Source: Streptomyces sennicomposti (GTDB lineage Bacteria > Actinomycetota > Actinomycetes > Streptomycetales > Streptomycetaceae). Taken from it: DNA of 64,000 bases. The stretch lies in the NCBI RefSeq assembly GCF_019890635.1, contig NZ_JAIOAB010000021.1, positions 1 through 64,000 of the forward strand, read 5' to 3'. Shown piece after piece: positions 48,132 to 56,980 of this stretch (position 1 is the stretch's first letter; each line of letters starts with the position of its first letter). The translations under genes were made by a program, and so were the position numbers. The notes under the pieces are model-generated. The model did no database searches, was not told where the DNA came from, and saw only the letters and a program-made list of their open reading frames with translations.

Positions 48132-48214
48132 CCGGGGGAGGGGAGGGCCAAGGCCGGGAAGCGGGGCGGGGGAGTGGAGTGGGGGGCGGAGCTGGCAGGG
48201 CGGGGGAGGGGGCG
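48132..48214 (+). repeat. G-rich purine tract (G-quadruplex potential)
   Basis: Between the MarR start and the Smr gene stop, the plus strand carries many G-runs of three to six (GGGGGAGGGGAGGG, GGGGCGGGGG, GGGGGGCGG, GGGCGGGGGAGGGGG). Confidence 0.7.
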
Positions 48215-48278
48215 CACCGCGCGAACCGCCGAGGTTCCGGTGTCCGCGACCGTCGCCGCCCCCCGTCCTCGCGTCGGC

Positions 48279-48530
48279 TCAGCGCGGGGTGAAGTGCACC
48301 AGCACCCGCCCGGTGTTGGCCTCGCTGACCTCGACCCGGTCGTAGAGCTTTTTGATGTGCTTCTGGCCGAGGAAGGCGAGTACCCGGTTGCGGAGCTGTC
48401 CCGTGCCCTTGCCGGGGATGATCTCGGCGACCGGCTCGCCCGACCGGTGCGCCCGGAAGACGAACTGACGCAGTGCCAGTTCGATGTCGCGGTTGTTGCG
48501 GAACAGTGGATGCAGATCCAGGCTCAGCAA
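48279..48530 (-). CDS. Smr (small MutS-related) domain protein
   Basis: This 83-aa protein is essentially a lone Smr domain: LDLHPLFRNNRDIELALRQFVFRA (DLHxxxxxxA) and EIIPGKGTGQLRNRVLAFL (the GKGxGxLR loop). Smr domains nick or bind branched nucleic acids, or cut RNA. TTG 48530 is preferred because GAGGAG lies 8 nt upstream and the domain begins there; ATG 48566 is an alternative. It is not fused to MutS2. Confidence 0.82.
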   Translation of the reverse strand: MLSLDLHPLFRNNRDIELALRQFVFRAHRSGEPVAEIIPGKGTGQLRNRVLAFLGQKHIKKLYDRVEVSEANTGRVLVHFTPR

Positions 48531-48741
48531 GGCGTCTTCTCCTCGGTGCACGGACGGGGCGGGCATGCGGAAAACGCCGTCCTCGGGCGACGGCCCGCGT
48601 CCCCTCGTTTTCAGCTCATGGCCTCATCCGTCGATCCTGACCACCGCACCGCCGGGACGCGGCCGCCGCCGGTGCCCCGCCCGCTGCTCTTGCTGCGCCT
48701 GGTGACGGTCGTCGGCTCTCGGCGAGGTTCCCTCTGGGCCC

Positions 48742-49272
48742 TCAGATGTCCGTGGCCAGCCGGGCGTGGAGTTCGACGTCGTAGCGGACGCCGTCGTACT
48801 CCAGCTTCCGGCGCTGGAGTCCCTCGACGGCGAAGCCGGCGGCCCTGGCCACGCGGCAGGAGGCCGGGTTGTTGACCCGATGCCCCAACTCCAGCCGGAA
48901 CAGGCCGACTTCCTCGAAGGACCAGCCGGCCAGCGCCCGGCAGGCGCGGGACGCGACGCCCCGGCCGCGGGCCGCCGCCAGGGTCCAGTACGACACCCAT
49001 CCCGTCCGGTGGCGCCGGTCCACGGCCCCCACCGCGACGTTGCCGAGCACCGTGTCCGCTTCGTCGGTCACGGCGAAGGCGAAACGGGCGCCGGAGTCCC
49101 ACTGCGCCGCCTCGGCCGCGAGCCAGCGCCGGGCCTCGGCCGGTGACGAGACGGGTTCGGCGGTCTGCCACGCCATCGACGGCTCGGCGAACGCGGTCAG
49201 CACCGCCGGTACGTCCGCGGCCTGCCAGCGGCGCAGCCGCAGGCCCTCGGCCGTGTCCACATGATCACGCAT
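48742..49272 (-). CDS. GNAT acetyltransferase (RimJ/RimL-like)
   Basis: This 176-aa protein shows the order LRLRRWQAADVPAVLTAF, VGAVDRRHRTGWVSYWTLAAARGRGVASRACRAL (acetyl-CoA loop RGRGVAS) and NNPASCRVARAAGFAVEG, typical of N-terminal or ribosomal-protein acetyltransferases. GGAGG abuts ATG 49272; a start at the GTG four codons later would space better. The substrate is unknown. Confidence 0.88.
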   Translation of the reverse strand: MRDHVDTAEGLRLRRWQAADVPAVLTAFAEPSMAWQTAEPVSSPAEARRWLAAEAAQWDSGARFAFAVTDEADTVLGNVAVGAVDRRHRTGWVSYWTLAAARGRGVASRACRALAGWSFEEVGLFRLELGHRVNNPASCRVARAAGFAVEGLQRRKLEYDGVRYDVELHARLATDI

Positions 49273-49379
49273 CCTCCGGAGTCTGCCGCAGCCGAGTCCG
49301 GCTGCCAACGCCCCGGAGCGGGGGAGGGGTGGTAATCGGCTGGTGGGCCGTTCCGGGAGGAGCGTATGATCATCTTCAA

Positions 49380-49457
49380 GGGCGGGGTCGTAGCACAGAG
49401 GTAGTGCGCCGCGACAGCATCTCGGAGGACGCCGTTTCGAATCCGGCCGCCCCGCCC
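49380..49457 (+). ncRNA. Degenerate tRNA-like sequence
   Basis: GTCGTAGCACAGAGGTAGTGC forms a D-arm (GCAC/GTGC) and GTTTCGAATCC resembles a T-arm, between GGGCGGG and CCCGCCC ends. The anticodon stem CCGCG/CTCGG has a mismatch, the 7-nt loop ACAGCAT lacks T33, and the T-loop has an extra T. It is either a decayed tRNA or an unusual one. Its place beside the plasmid-like genes suggests element cargo or an old attachment site. Confidence 0.4.
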
Positions 49458-49716
49458 CCTTCTCAAACTCTGCTTCCCGAACTCCGCCCCGCGGAACAGC
49501 GGCCGGGAAACGGCGAGTTGGGCCCCTGCGACAGCGGCGGCCACCGGCCCGCACGCGGAGAGCCGGTGACCGCCGGTCGTCAGTTCTTCCAAGCCCCTCC
49601 GGGCCTCTGTACGGCCCTCAGGGCTACGTCGAGGCCCGTCTAGCCCCCTGATCCCGTACGGGCCCTAGGGGGGCCGGGGGAGGCCCCGTAGGGCCTTGCC
49701 AGGCCGCGCAACGGCC

Positions 49717-50100
49717 TTACGGCGTGGAGGACGCCATCGCCACGGGACCCCGCTGCGAGCGGGGCGTCTTCGCGCCGGGCTTGCCGGGTTCGATGGTGCG
49801 CGGGTCGATGGCCTCGCCCGGGGCGCCCTCGCGGTAGAGGCCGTCCGGCAGGCTGTCCCGGTCGTGCGGCAGCAGGAAGAAGACCCGCCGCTTGTACAGA
49901 CCGCTGTCCGGGTCGGGGGCGGCCTGGTCGTCGAGCAGGGCGTAGCCGACCATGCGGCCGTCGCGGGCGTAGGGCGGCTTGGTGTTGCGGCGCTTGGTCT
50001 TGTCGAGCGCCTGACGGACGTAGTCGAGGTTTTCCGGGTTCTCCAGCCACACCACCTCTTCCTCGTGGATGAGGTCGCTCTCGGTCAACAGCGAGCTCAT
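49717..50100 (-). CDS. DUF6009 family protein
   Basis: This 127-aa protein (IHEEEVVWLENPENLDYVRQALDKTKRRNTKPPYARDGRMVGYALL, RRVFFLLPHDRDSLPDGLYREGAPGEAIDP) matches my memory of DUF6009, a small family common on Streptomyces plasmids and integrated elements. No function is known. ATG 50100 follows GGAGGGG. It sits downstream of the helicase gene on the same strand, 208 bp away. Confidence 0.75.
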   Translation of the reverse strand: MSSLLTESDLIHEEEVVWLENPENLDYVRQALDKTKRRNTKPPYARDGRMVGYALLDDQAAPDPDSGLYKRRVFFLLPHDRDSLPDGLYREGAPGEAIDPRTIEPGKPGAKTPRSQRGPVAMASSTP

Positions 50101-50308
50101 GGCTGCAGCCCCTCCTTCATCGGCTCGGTCCCCACCTTGGGGGACGTGGCCCGGCATGTGTGCATGTGCGCTCCACGGTGGCCTGCGCACCGGCCAGTGG
50201 CGGGCCGCTGTGTGGCGGTCGCCGTGTGCGGGGCCCGGTCACCATGGTAGAGCGCATGCGGACGGCGGTGTAGGCCGCATGCTAGGGAGTGCCCGAAAGC
50301 GACTGTCA

Positions 50309-51871
50309 TCATGCCTGTTCCAGCAGTGCGATACCGGGGTAGTACTTGCGTCCGTTGGACTTGATCATGTCGGCCGGCGAGGCCACTCCGACCTCCTGCC
50401 GGACGCGGTTGGCGAAGGCGCGCGGGGTGGCGGGCCGGATCCCCTCGCCCGCGTGGCACCAGGAGCTGTACTCCGTGTAGAGCAGCCCCTGCTCGACCCG
50501 CAGGTCACGTGCGTTCTCGCCGTCACGGGTGCAGCACTCGGCCAGGAACCGGCCGATGTGGTCCTCCGTCGAGGCGTAGGCGGAGGTCGCGATGCGCACC
50601 CGGTCGGGGCCCTCCAGCGGGTCCCGGGTGGCGAGGTAGCGCTGAGCGCCCTCGATCAGCCACTGCAGGATACCGGGTCCCTCGTCGCGGACCAGTTCGA
50701 AGGCCAGATTGTCGATCCGGCGTTCGGCCGGGACGGTCCGGGTGAAGGGCAGCAGGCGGATACGGCGCCAGAAGGCGAACCCGCCCGTGGACACCTCGGG
50801 CCGGTGGTTGCCGAGCAGCCACAGGTGGTGGGTGGGCGTGAAGGAGAAGTAGTCCTGCCGCATCCGGCGCGCCTTGATCTTGTCGCCGCCGGTCAGCAGC
50901 CGCACCCGGGCCTCGTCGAACTTGTCGTTGGGCTTCAGCTCGCTGCACACCACCAGCCGCCGCCCGTGCAGTTCGGTCAGCTCCGTGGAGTGCTCGGAGA
51001 AGGCGCCGCGGTCCATCAGGAAGCCGGGCGGGGCGGCGTCGGCGTAGTCGCCGAGGATCTGGATCATCGTGTCCAGCAGCACCGACTTGCCGTTCTTGCC
51101 CTCACCGTGCAGGAACGGCAGCACCTGCGCGCCCACGTCGCCGGTGATGGAGTAGCCCAGCATCAGGTGCAGGAAGTCGATCATCTCCCGGCCCTCGGCG
51201 TCGTCGCCGAAGGTGTCCGCGAGGAACCGGTGCCAGCGGGGCGTCTCCATGCGCTGCGGGGCCACACTGGTGGCGCGCGAGTGGAAGTCGCGGGTCGGGT
51301 CCGCCTTGCGGATGTGGCCGTTGTGCAGGTCGACCACGCCGGCGGGCGTGCACAGCGCGTACGGGTCGCCGTCCAGGTCGTCGGGGTCCACGGACAGGTC
51401 GGGGGAGGCCTTCGCCTGGGTCAGCAGCGCCTTCATGCCGGCCGTGGACAGGGTGCGCCGCTTGTGGTGGGCGATCTCCCGCTCGCTGAACACACCGCGC
51501 GGATCGCTGTCGGGCATGTCCTCGGCCATCTCGCCCGCCGCCCACAGCGCGGCCTTCTCGCCGCCGCCGCGCTTCCACCGGTAGCCGTCCCACACGAACC
51601 AGCCGAGGCCCTCCACGTGCCGGAACTGGTCGCGGTGCAGCCGCACGAACAGCCGCGCGTTGCCGCGATCGGTCAGCGAGGGCGGCAGGGGAGCGGTCGG
51701 CATGCCCGTGCCCACGGGGCGGGGCGCGGTCGCGGCGGCGTCCGGGTAGGCCTGCGGGGGCACCAGGGCGGGCGAGGACTGTTCGACCGGCTGCTCCAGC
51801 ATCTGCAGGTCGAGCATCTGCTGCGCGGCGGCCTGTGGGTCGAACCGCGGCGTGCTCTCGGCGCTGCTCAT
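50309..51871 (-). CDS. Phage/plasmid primase-type SF3 helicase
   Basis: This 520-aa protein has a disordered N-terminus (~60 residues), then a D5_N-type region (WFVWDGYRWKRGGGEKAALWAAGEMAEDM), then the SF3 ATPase: LPFLHGEGKNGKSVLLDTMIQILGDYA (Walker A), LVVCSELKPNDKFDEARVRLLTGGDKIKARRM and HHLWLLGNHRPEV (motif C). Such P4/D5-type helicases unwind replication origins of phages and plasmids. It starts inside the primase gene stop (ATGA overlap). Confidence 0.93.
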   Translation of the reverse strand: MSSAESTPRFDPQAAAQQMLDLQMLEQPVEQSSPALVPPQAYPDAAATAPRPVGTGMPTAPLPPSLTDRGNARLFVRLHRDQFRHVEGLGWFVWDGYRWKRGGGEKAALWAAGEMAEDMPDSDPRGVFSEREIAHHKRRTLSTAGMKALLTQAKASPDLSVDPDDLDGDPYALCTPAGVVDLHNGHIRKADPTRDFHSRATSVAPQRMETPRWHRFLADTFGDDAEGREMIDFLHLMLGYSITGDVGAQVLPFLHGEGKNGKSVLLDTMIQILGDYADAAPPGFLMDRGAFSEHSTELTELHGRRLVVCSELKPNDKFDEARVRLLTGGDKIKARRMRQDYFSFTPTHHLWLLGNHRPEVSTGGFAFWRRIRLLPFTRTVPAERRIDNLAFELVRDEGPGILQWLIEGAQRYLATRDPLEGPDRVRIATSAYASTEDHIGRFLAECCTRDGENARDLRVEQGLLYTEYSSWCHAGEGIRPATPRAFANRVRQEVGVASPADMIKSNGRKYYPGIALLEQA

Positions 51872-53097
51872 GAACGTCCTTCGAGGTGGAGCGGACGGGC
51901 GGACCCCACGGCGAGGGCATCGTCGACGATCGCCTCGTTGCGCGCCTGCTGCCACGGCCTGGCGTGCTGGGCGACCCGGACGAGCCGGTCCCGGACCACG
52001 GTGTGGTCCAGGTGCCCGGCCGCGATCAGTCCGCCCGCGGTGTAGGCGGCCCGGTTGAGCTTCTCCGTGAACGCGGTGCCCTCGCGCGCCTCGGCGCAGC
52101 GGGCCACCTGGGCGATCAGCGGATCGAGGATCCGGTGCGCCGCGCCGGTCCGCGCGGCCCGGCGGGCCGGGGGCACCTGACCGGAGCGGGTGGGCCGCCG
52201 GGCGGCCGTACCGTCCGGGGCGCCGCCCGTCCCGGCGTGCGCCGCGCCCTTCACAGGCCCGGCGCCCTCCGCCGGCCCCGCGCCCTCCGCAGGGGCCGTC
52301 AGCGGCCCGTCCGGAGGCTCGGACGGCGCCGGGGCGACGAGGTGGCCGGTGCGGACGAGTTCGTCGCGCAGCCAGTCCGGCAGCGGCGCCGGGAGGCGCG
52401 TCGAGCCGACCGGCCGGTACACGCCCTGTGCCGTGCGGGTGGTGGGCGCCACGATGTAGCCGCCGTCGGCGCGGACGTCCACCTGCCAGGCCAGGGCGGC
52501 CCTGCTGCCCGAGCCGGTGGAGCAGCGCAGCCGGGTGTCCGGATCGGGGTTGCGGTACCACACGTGCAGACCGCCGGAGGGCGTACGGACCCTGAGGGTG
52601 TCCTCGTCGGCGGCCGGGTCGGGGCGGCCGCGGTAGGCGGCCAGCAGGGCGAGGGTGTCGAAACCGGAGGCCAGCCCGGCGAGGCTCACCTGCTCGGGGA
52701 TGGCGATGCCGGGCAGCAGCCGGGCGCGGTCGGGCACCTCGGCCGCGTGGGCGTCGATGTCGATGACGACCAGCCCGGCGGGGCCGCAGGCGACACCCAC
52801 GCCCGCCGACGGGGCGGCGGTCCACCACGCGTCGATGCGCCCGGGGTCGGTCGTGGCCGCGTGGAAACCGTGGCAGGGACGCCCGGCGGGCAGACAGGGG
52901 CAGTCCGCCGGGGTGTGCCGGCGAGCGCGGCACTCCGGGCAGTTGGCCGCGGGTGTCTTCCGTCCCGGGGCCAGCGGATGAACCGGCCAGCCCTGGGCGG
53001 CGCACCACCGCGCGACCGAGCGCGGCGGCACGGGGCCGCCCGCAGCGGTGCGTTCGCTGATCTCACCATGGCGCGGCACGCGAATCGTCCTTGTCAC
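51868..53097 (-). CDS. Bifunctional DNA primase/polymerase (Prim-Pol)
   Basis: This 409-aa archaeo-eukaryotic-type Prim-Pol has WCAAQGWPVHPLAPGRKTP, VGVACGPAGLVVIDIDAH (DxD catalytic metal site), and VRTPSGGLHVWYRNPD with TTRTAQGVYRP (the sHx motif and nucleotide site). A Pro/Ala/Gly linker leads to a C-terminal helical domain (REGTAFTEKLNRAAYTAGGLI). A Cys-rich stretch (CPECRARRHTPADCPCLPAGRPCHGFH) near residue 50-80 may be a zinc insertion. It is translationally coupled to the SF3 helicase. Confidence 0.92.
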   Translation of the reverse strand: MTRTIRVPRHGEISERTAAGGPVPPRSVARWCAAQGWPVHPLAPGRKTPAANCPECRARRHTPADCPCLPAGRPCHGFHAATTDPGRIDAWWTAAPSAGVGVACGPAGLVVIDIDAHAAEVPDRARLLPGIAIPEQVSLAGLASGFDTLALLAAYRGRPDPAADEDTLRVRTPSGGLHVWYRNPDPDTRLRCSTGSGSRAALAWQVDVRADGGYIVAPTTRTAQGVYRPVGSTRLPAPLPDWLRDELVRTGHLVAPAPSEPPDGPLTAPAEGAGPAEGAGPVKGAAHAGTGGAPDGTAARRPTRSGQVPPARRAARTGAAHRILDPLIAQVARCAEAREGTAFTEKLNRAAYTAGGLIAAGHLDHTVVRDRLVRVAQHARPWQQARNEAIVDDALAVGSARPLHLEGRS

Positions 53098-53520
53098 ATC
53101 TCGTCTTCGGTCACTCCACGGCGGCCCGGTCGGGAGGTGACGCCCTGTCAGGGACCGAAGGGACTGTAATCCAGAAAGAGTGTAGGGCTCACCGGCCCAA
53201 AGGATCCCGCAGCCCCCCCGCGTGCCGTTTCTATCAGTTTTCTCGGTCCCTTGAGTCCCTTGGTCCCTGGGTGGGAGTCACCATGCGGGTGAATTGCCCG
53301 CACTTGACCCTGCTGAGGGGTGTCCGGCACCCTGCCTCCCGGTGTCACGGAGCCGTCCGGAACGGCGGTCTCCCTATCGGGCTCTCTTTCAGGACCGGGT
53401 CCCTCCGGTCCCTGGACACACCTGTCCTGGGCCCCTGACCGGCGCGAACGACGCACGGACAGCGGCCCCGTCGGGCAGGGACGCAGGGTTTTCGGTCCCT
53501 GGTTCCCCGTCCGCCTCGGC
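53098..53520. other. Gene-free region with second GGGAC repeat cluster
   Basis: No gene. GGGAC occurs near 53150, 53159 and 53477, and GTCCC near 53246, 53255, 53263, 53399, 53408 and 53495, in the same CAGGGACC/AGGGACTG context as at 44 kb; more copies fall inside the start of the parB 3' region (about 53820-53920). It lies between the primase start and the parB end. Confidence 0.8.
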
Positions 53521-55113
53521 TCAGGCACTGTCCTGACGCGCCGCGTCACGCTGCCGCTGGTGCTCGTTGAGCAGCTCCAGCATCCTGTCGAACGCGGTGT
53601 CCGGCATCTTGCGGATCAGATGGTGGGCGAGGAAGACCCCGTCGTCGTAGGGAAGCCGGGGCGGGAGGGCCGCGTCGGGGCCCGCGTGGTCGCCGTTCAC
53701 CCGCTCCTCCTGCGGGTGTTCGCTCTCCGCGTGATCGCCGTCCGCGTCCGTCCCTGCGCCCCGGGGCTCCGGGACGCCGTCCACGGAAGCGGTGGACGCC
53801 GGGGCGGCGAGGGCCGACGAGGGACCGGAGGGACCCGCGGCGGGAACCGGGGTGAGGTGTGCCGGGGACACCGGACGCTGCTCGCCGTTGTCCTGGGACT
53901 CCGCGGGACCAGGGACCGCCGATGCGGCCGGCCCCGACCGCTCCGTCTGCTCCGTCCGCCCCGTCTGTTCCGTCCGCCCCGTCGCACGCGCCGGCTGCGT
54001 CGCCTCGGCCGATACGGCGGGCGGCTGCACGCCCTCGGCTTCGGCTTCGGCGTCGGCCCCGTGCTCGGTCTCGGTCTCGGTCTCGGCGCGCGCCTCGTCC
54101 GCGTCGGACGGTGCCTGCCCCTCCCCTCCCCCGGCCTCCGGCTGTCGCGGCTCCTCCCCTCCCCCGGACGAAGGAGCCTGCGAAAAACCGTGCGAGGAAG
54201 AAGAGAAGTCGTCCGCACGGCCGGGCGTGTCGCCCCGGTCCGACGCCTGCCCGGTGGCCTCGGCGTCCTCGCTGACCGGGGCGGCCTCAGCGGTGGGGGA
54301 GGGGTCGGCCGCCGTGGCCTGGTGGGCCGCTGCGGGCTGGTCGGCGTCGGCGGGCTCCTCGACGGCCGCGGCCTGCCGCTCCCTGCGCCGCTCCGCCTTC
54401 TCCGCCTCCGCGCGCGCCTGCTCGCGCTTGAGCGCCTCCAGGGCGGCCTCCTGCTCCTCCGGGGGCTTGTTGCCCACGGCGCGCAGCAGATCGATGCGCT
54501 CCTCGCCGATGCGCTCCTGCAGTTCGGGGGCGAGGTTCAGGAGGGCCAGCCGCTGCGACACCCAGCCCTGCGACTTGTGCAGCCGCTTCGCCAGCTTCGT
54601 CTGCGTGCCGTGGATGGCGAGCAGCCGCTGCAGCGCCCTGGCCTCGTCCAGGGGCTCCAGCTCCTGGCGGTGCACGTTGGCGACGAGGGCGGACTCCAGG
54701 ATGGCCTCGGAGTCGGCTCCCTGGTCGTCGTCCACCATCACGTTCAGATGGGTCAGTCCCGCCTCGCGGGCCGCCGCCAGCCGGCTGCTGCCGTCCACGA
54801 CGACATGGGTGGCGTCGGGGGCCAGTTCGGCTTCACGCTCGGGGTTGGCCTTGACGTAGGCGTCGCGGTTCATCACCGTGATGGCCTGCTTCTGGCCGTG
54901 TTCGCGCAGGCTGCCGGTGAGTTCGGTCAGGTCGCCCAGGCTGGTGCGCGGGTTGTCCGGGTTGGGGCTGATGCGGTCCAGGGGGAGCCGGGTGGGCGGG
55001 GCGACGCCCTCCGTGGGAACTCCGGTCGCCGCGCCGATCGCCGCCCGGCGTGCGCTGACCGGTCGTGCGGTGGCGCCGAAGCGGCCCGTTCCGAGCTGGT
55101 CGGCCTTGCTCAT
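53521..55113 (-). CDS. parB: ParB-like partition protein with long acidic tail
   Basis: This 530-aa protein has the ParB nuclease-like fold at residues ~35-150 (LPLDRISPNPDNPRTSLGDLTELTGSLREHGQKQAITV, VVVDGSSRLAAAREAG, ALVANVHRQELEPLDEARALQRLL), then the HTH TKLAKRLHKSQGWVSQRLALLNL. From ~235 to 500 is a Glu/Ala/Pro-rich disordered linker with TERTEQTGRTEQTER-type repeats, ending in a helical region (FLAHHLIRKMPDTAFDRMLELLNEHQRQRD). This is much longer than chromosomal ParB (~330 aa). Its start overlaps the parA stop (ATGA). Confidence 0.92.
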   Translation of the reverse strand: MSKADQLGTGRFGATARPVSARRAAIGAATGVPTEGVAPPTRLPLDRISPNPDNPRTSLGDLTELTGSLREHGQKQAITVMNRDAYVKANPEREAELAPDATHVVVDGSSRLAAAREAGLTHLNVMVDDDQGADSEAILESALVANVHRQELEPLDEARALQRLLAIHGTQTKLAKRLHKSQGWVSQRLALLNLAPELQERIGEERIDLLRAVGNKPPEEQEAALEALKREQARAEAEKAERRRERQAAAVEEPADADQPAAAHQATAADPSPTAEAAPVSEDAEATGQASDRGDTPGRADDFSSSSHGFSQAPSSGGGEEPRQPEAGGGEGQAPSDADEARAETETETEHGADAEAEAEGVQPPAVSAEATQPARATGRTEQTGRTEQTERSGPAASAVPGPAESQDNGEQRPVSPAHLTPVPAAGPSGPSSALAAPASTASVDGVPEPRGAGTDADGDHAESEHPQEERVNGDHAGPDAALPPRLPYDDGVFLAHHLIRKMPDTAFDRMLELLNEHQRQRDAARQDSA

Positions 55114-56369
55114 GAGATCTCCCGTGCGAGGGCCCGCATGCCCACCGCCTGCTGCGAGGAGGGGGCGTACGACAGAAGGGGCTGCTTCATGCGTACGGCC
55201 TCCTTCTGTTCCTTGAGGTCGCTGATGAGTCCGACCACCCGGGGGTCCTTTATGTCGACCCAGCCCTGGAGGGAGGACGTGGCGATGTAACCCCGGCGGC
55301 CGTCGTAGAGGTTGACGACGATGCCCAGGTAGTCCAGGTCCAGGGCGAGGTCGCCGCGCAGGTCCTCGATCTGGTTGGTGAGCAGGTCGTAGGCGTCGGC
55401 CGAGCTGTCCTCCGCCTGGACCACGATCAGGGCGCCGGACTGGCCGGGGCGCTCGCCCTCGCGGCGCCGGCCGTAGTAGGCGGCGGCGTCCATGCTCAGG
55501 CCGAGGCTCGGCGGGCAGTCGACGAGGATGACGTCGTAGTCGCTCTCCAGCGGCAGCAGCGCCCGCTCCAGCGCCGCCTCCCGGGCCCGTACGGCCGACA
55601 GGCGCACGTCGAGCAGGAAGGCGTCGTGGCAGGCGGGCAGCAGATGGAGCCGGCCGCCGAAGGTGTCCTCGTCGATGGAGACGATCAGGTCGCGCAGATC
55701 GCCCTTGGGGTCGCCCGCCATGTGGTTGGTGAGGCTGTCGCCGTTCATCGGCAGCGGGGTGGCGCCGAGTTGGTTGGTCAGGTGGCACTGCGGGTCGAAG
55801 TCCACCAGGAGCACCCGCAGCCCGAGACCGGGCAGGCTCTCCACGTCCAGGGGGTCGCTGTCCGCGCCGTCGGCGATCTGGTCGCTGGCGCGCAGGGCCG
55901 TGGAGAGCGCCTTGGCCACCCGCACCGGGTGCAGCTTGCCCGGGTCCTCCGCCAGGGCCTCGCCGACACCGGCCGCGATGGCGGTCTTGCCGACGCCGCC
56001 CTTCTGGTTGCAGACGATGATGCGGCGGGTGACGGCCGGCCGCTCGATGTCCGGCGCCGGGGTGGTGTCGAGCCACAACTGCACCGACTGCGCCAGACCC
56101 TGGATGAGGGAGACCCGCCGGTCGGCGGCCACGTCGCGGAACCTCTCCCACTGACCCTCGGGCAGGAAGGTGGAGAAGGAGTCGGCCCCTGCGGTGTCGA
56201 CGGTGGCGGGTGTCGAGGCGAGGGCGAGCCATGCGTCGATGCCCTGTTCCACGGCCGTCTGGATCTCGACGCCGTGCTGGGCGGCCCTTACCTTGAGGTT
56301 CTGCCGGAGCCATCCCGGCAGTTTGGACACGACCTTCTCGCGGTCGCTGGAGGTGGCTGGCGAACTCAT
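55110..56369 (-). CDS. parA: ParA-type partition ATPase with tandem N-terminal motif
   Basis: This 419-aa protein has residues ~17-50 (LPGWLRQNLKVRAAQHGVEIQTAVEQGIDAWL) and ~69-101 (LPEGQWERFRDVAADRRVSLIQGLAQSVQLWL) as two related segments resembling ribbon-helix-helix DNA-binding motifs. The ATPase follows: NQKGGVGKTAIAAGVG (deviant Walker A), LVDFDPQCHLTNQLG and VILVDCPPSLGLSMDAA. Plasmid ParAs of type Ia carry an N-terminal DNA-binding domain, but a duplicated RHH-like one is unusual. An 8-bp inverted repeat lies upstream. Confidence 0.9.
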   Translation of the reverse strand: MSSPATSSDREKVVSKLPGWLRQNLKVRAAQHGVEIQTAVEQGIDAWLALASTPATVDTAGADSFSTFLPEGQWERFRDVAADRRVSLIQGLAQSVQLWLDTTPAPDIERPAVTRRIIVCNQKGGVGKTAIAAGVGEALAEDPGKLHPVRVAKALSTALRASDQIADGADSDPLDVESLPGLGLRVLLVDFDPQCHLTNQLGATPLPMNGDSLTNHMAGDPKGDLRDLIVSIDEDTFGGRLHLLPACHDAFLLDVRLSAVRAREAALERALLPLESDYDVILVDCPPSLGLSMDAAAYYGRRREGERPGQSGALIVVQAEDSSADAYDLLTNQIEDLRGDLALDLDYLGIVVNLYDGRRGYIATSSLQGWVDIKDPRVVGLISDLKEQKEAVRMKQPLLSYAPSSQQAVGMRALAREIS

Positions 56370-56382
56370 GGGGGACACCTTA

Positions 56383-56419
56383 CTAACGTGCTTGATCATT
56401 CGCCGCAGCGACACGTTAG
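56383..56419. promoter_or_regulatory. parAB operator or centromere candidate
   Basis: CTAACGTG (56383-56390) and CACGTTAG (56412-56419) are perfect inverted 8-mers, 21 nt apart and 14 bp before parA, suited to autoregulation by ParA's N-terminal domain or by ParB. Confidence 0.7.
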
Positions 56420-56834
56420 AAAGCAAAAAGAGACGATGAGTTACTCCTCATTTGTCCCCATTGCCCCATCAACAGGCCGCCTCTGAACGGGAATCAGGTG
56501 TCTCGGGAGGAGCCGGGCGGGGGGAACGCCGCTGACCTCGGACGGCGTGTCGGCCGACGCGGAGGACCGGGCGCGGACCGACTCCGGGCGCGGTGCCGGA
56601 CGACCCCCGGCGCGATGTCGGAGACACCCGGTGGGACAGTTCGGGTGCGTACGGATACTCGAAGAGGGAACGGGGCGCGGGGAGCGAGACGTTCCGTTCC
56701 GCGTCCGCGTCCATTGTGATCGCGGACCGCGTCAGGCTCCGCCGAGAGGTGGCGCAGGCGCTTGGGAGAGAGGGTGCGCGGGGCGGTCAAAGGGAGCAGT
56801 CACTCCTCGCCACTCTCAACGTATAGCGCACAGG

Positions 56835-56854
56835 GGGGCTTGCGGCAAGGCCCC
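56835..56854. promoter_or_regulatory. Rifamycin-associated element (RAE)
   Basis: GGGGCTTGCGGCAAGGCCCC matches the inverted repeat known as the RAE, found before rifamycin-inactivation and HelR genes in actinomycetes and needed for rifamycin induction. It lies 8 bp after TATAGC and 126 bp before helR. Confidence 0.9.
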
Positions 56855-56980
56855 GGTCATGGCGCAGAATCGCACGCCTGGCCCACCCACCTGCGGAAAC
56901 GAGGGACTCACCGAGTGCACTCCCTGTCATCACCGGGCAGCGCGGACCATGCGGGCGGAACTCTGAGCGGAGCAGCTGAC

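Larger units (their letters stand above)
56370..56980. other. parA/helR divergent intergenic region
   Basis: No gene; frames here are GC-shadow. The left end has the parAB inverted repeat. 56420-56450 is AT-rich (AAAGCAAAAAGAGACGATGAGTTACTCC), probably the parAB promoter. TATAGC at 56822-56827 and the rifamycin-associated element at 56835-56854 belong to helR. Confidence 0.7.

Noticed and set aside
49459-49716. Small gene in the gap between the tRNA-like sequence and the DUF6009 gene
   Set aside because: No start with ribosome site and no coding bias; only short AGGCCC/GGGCCT repetitions.
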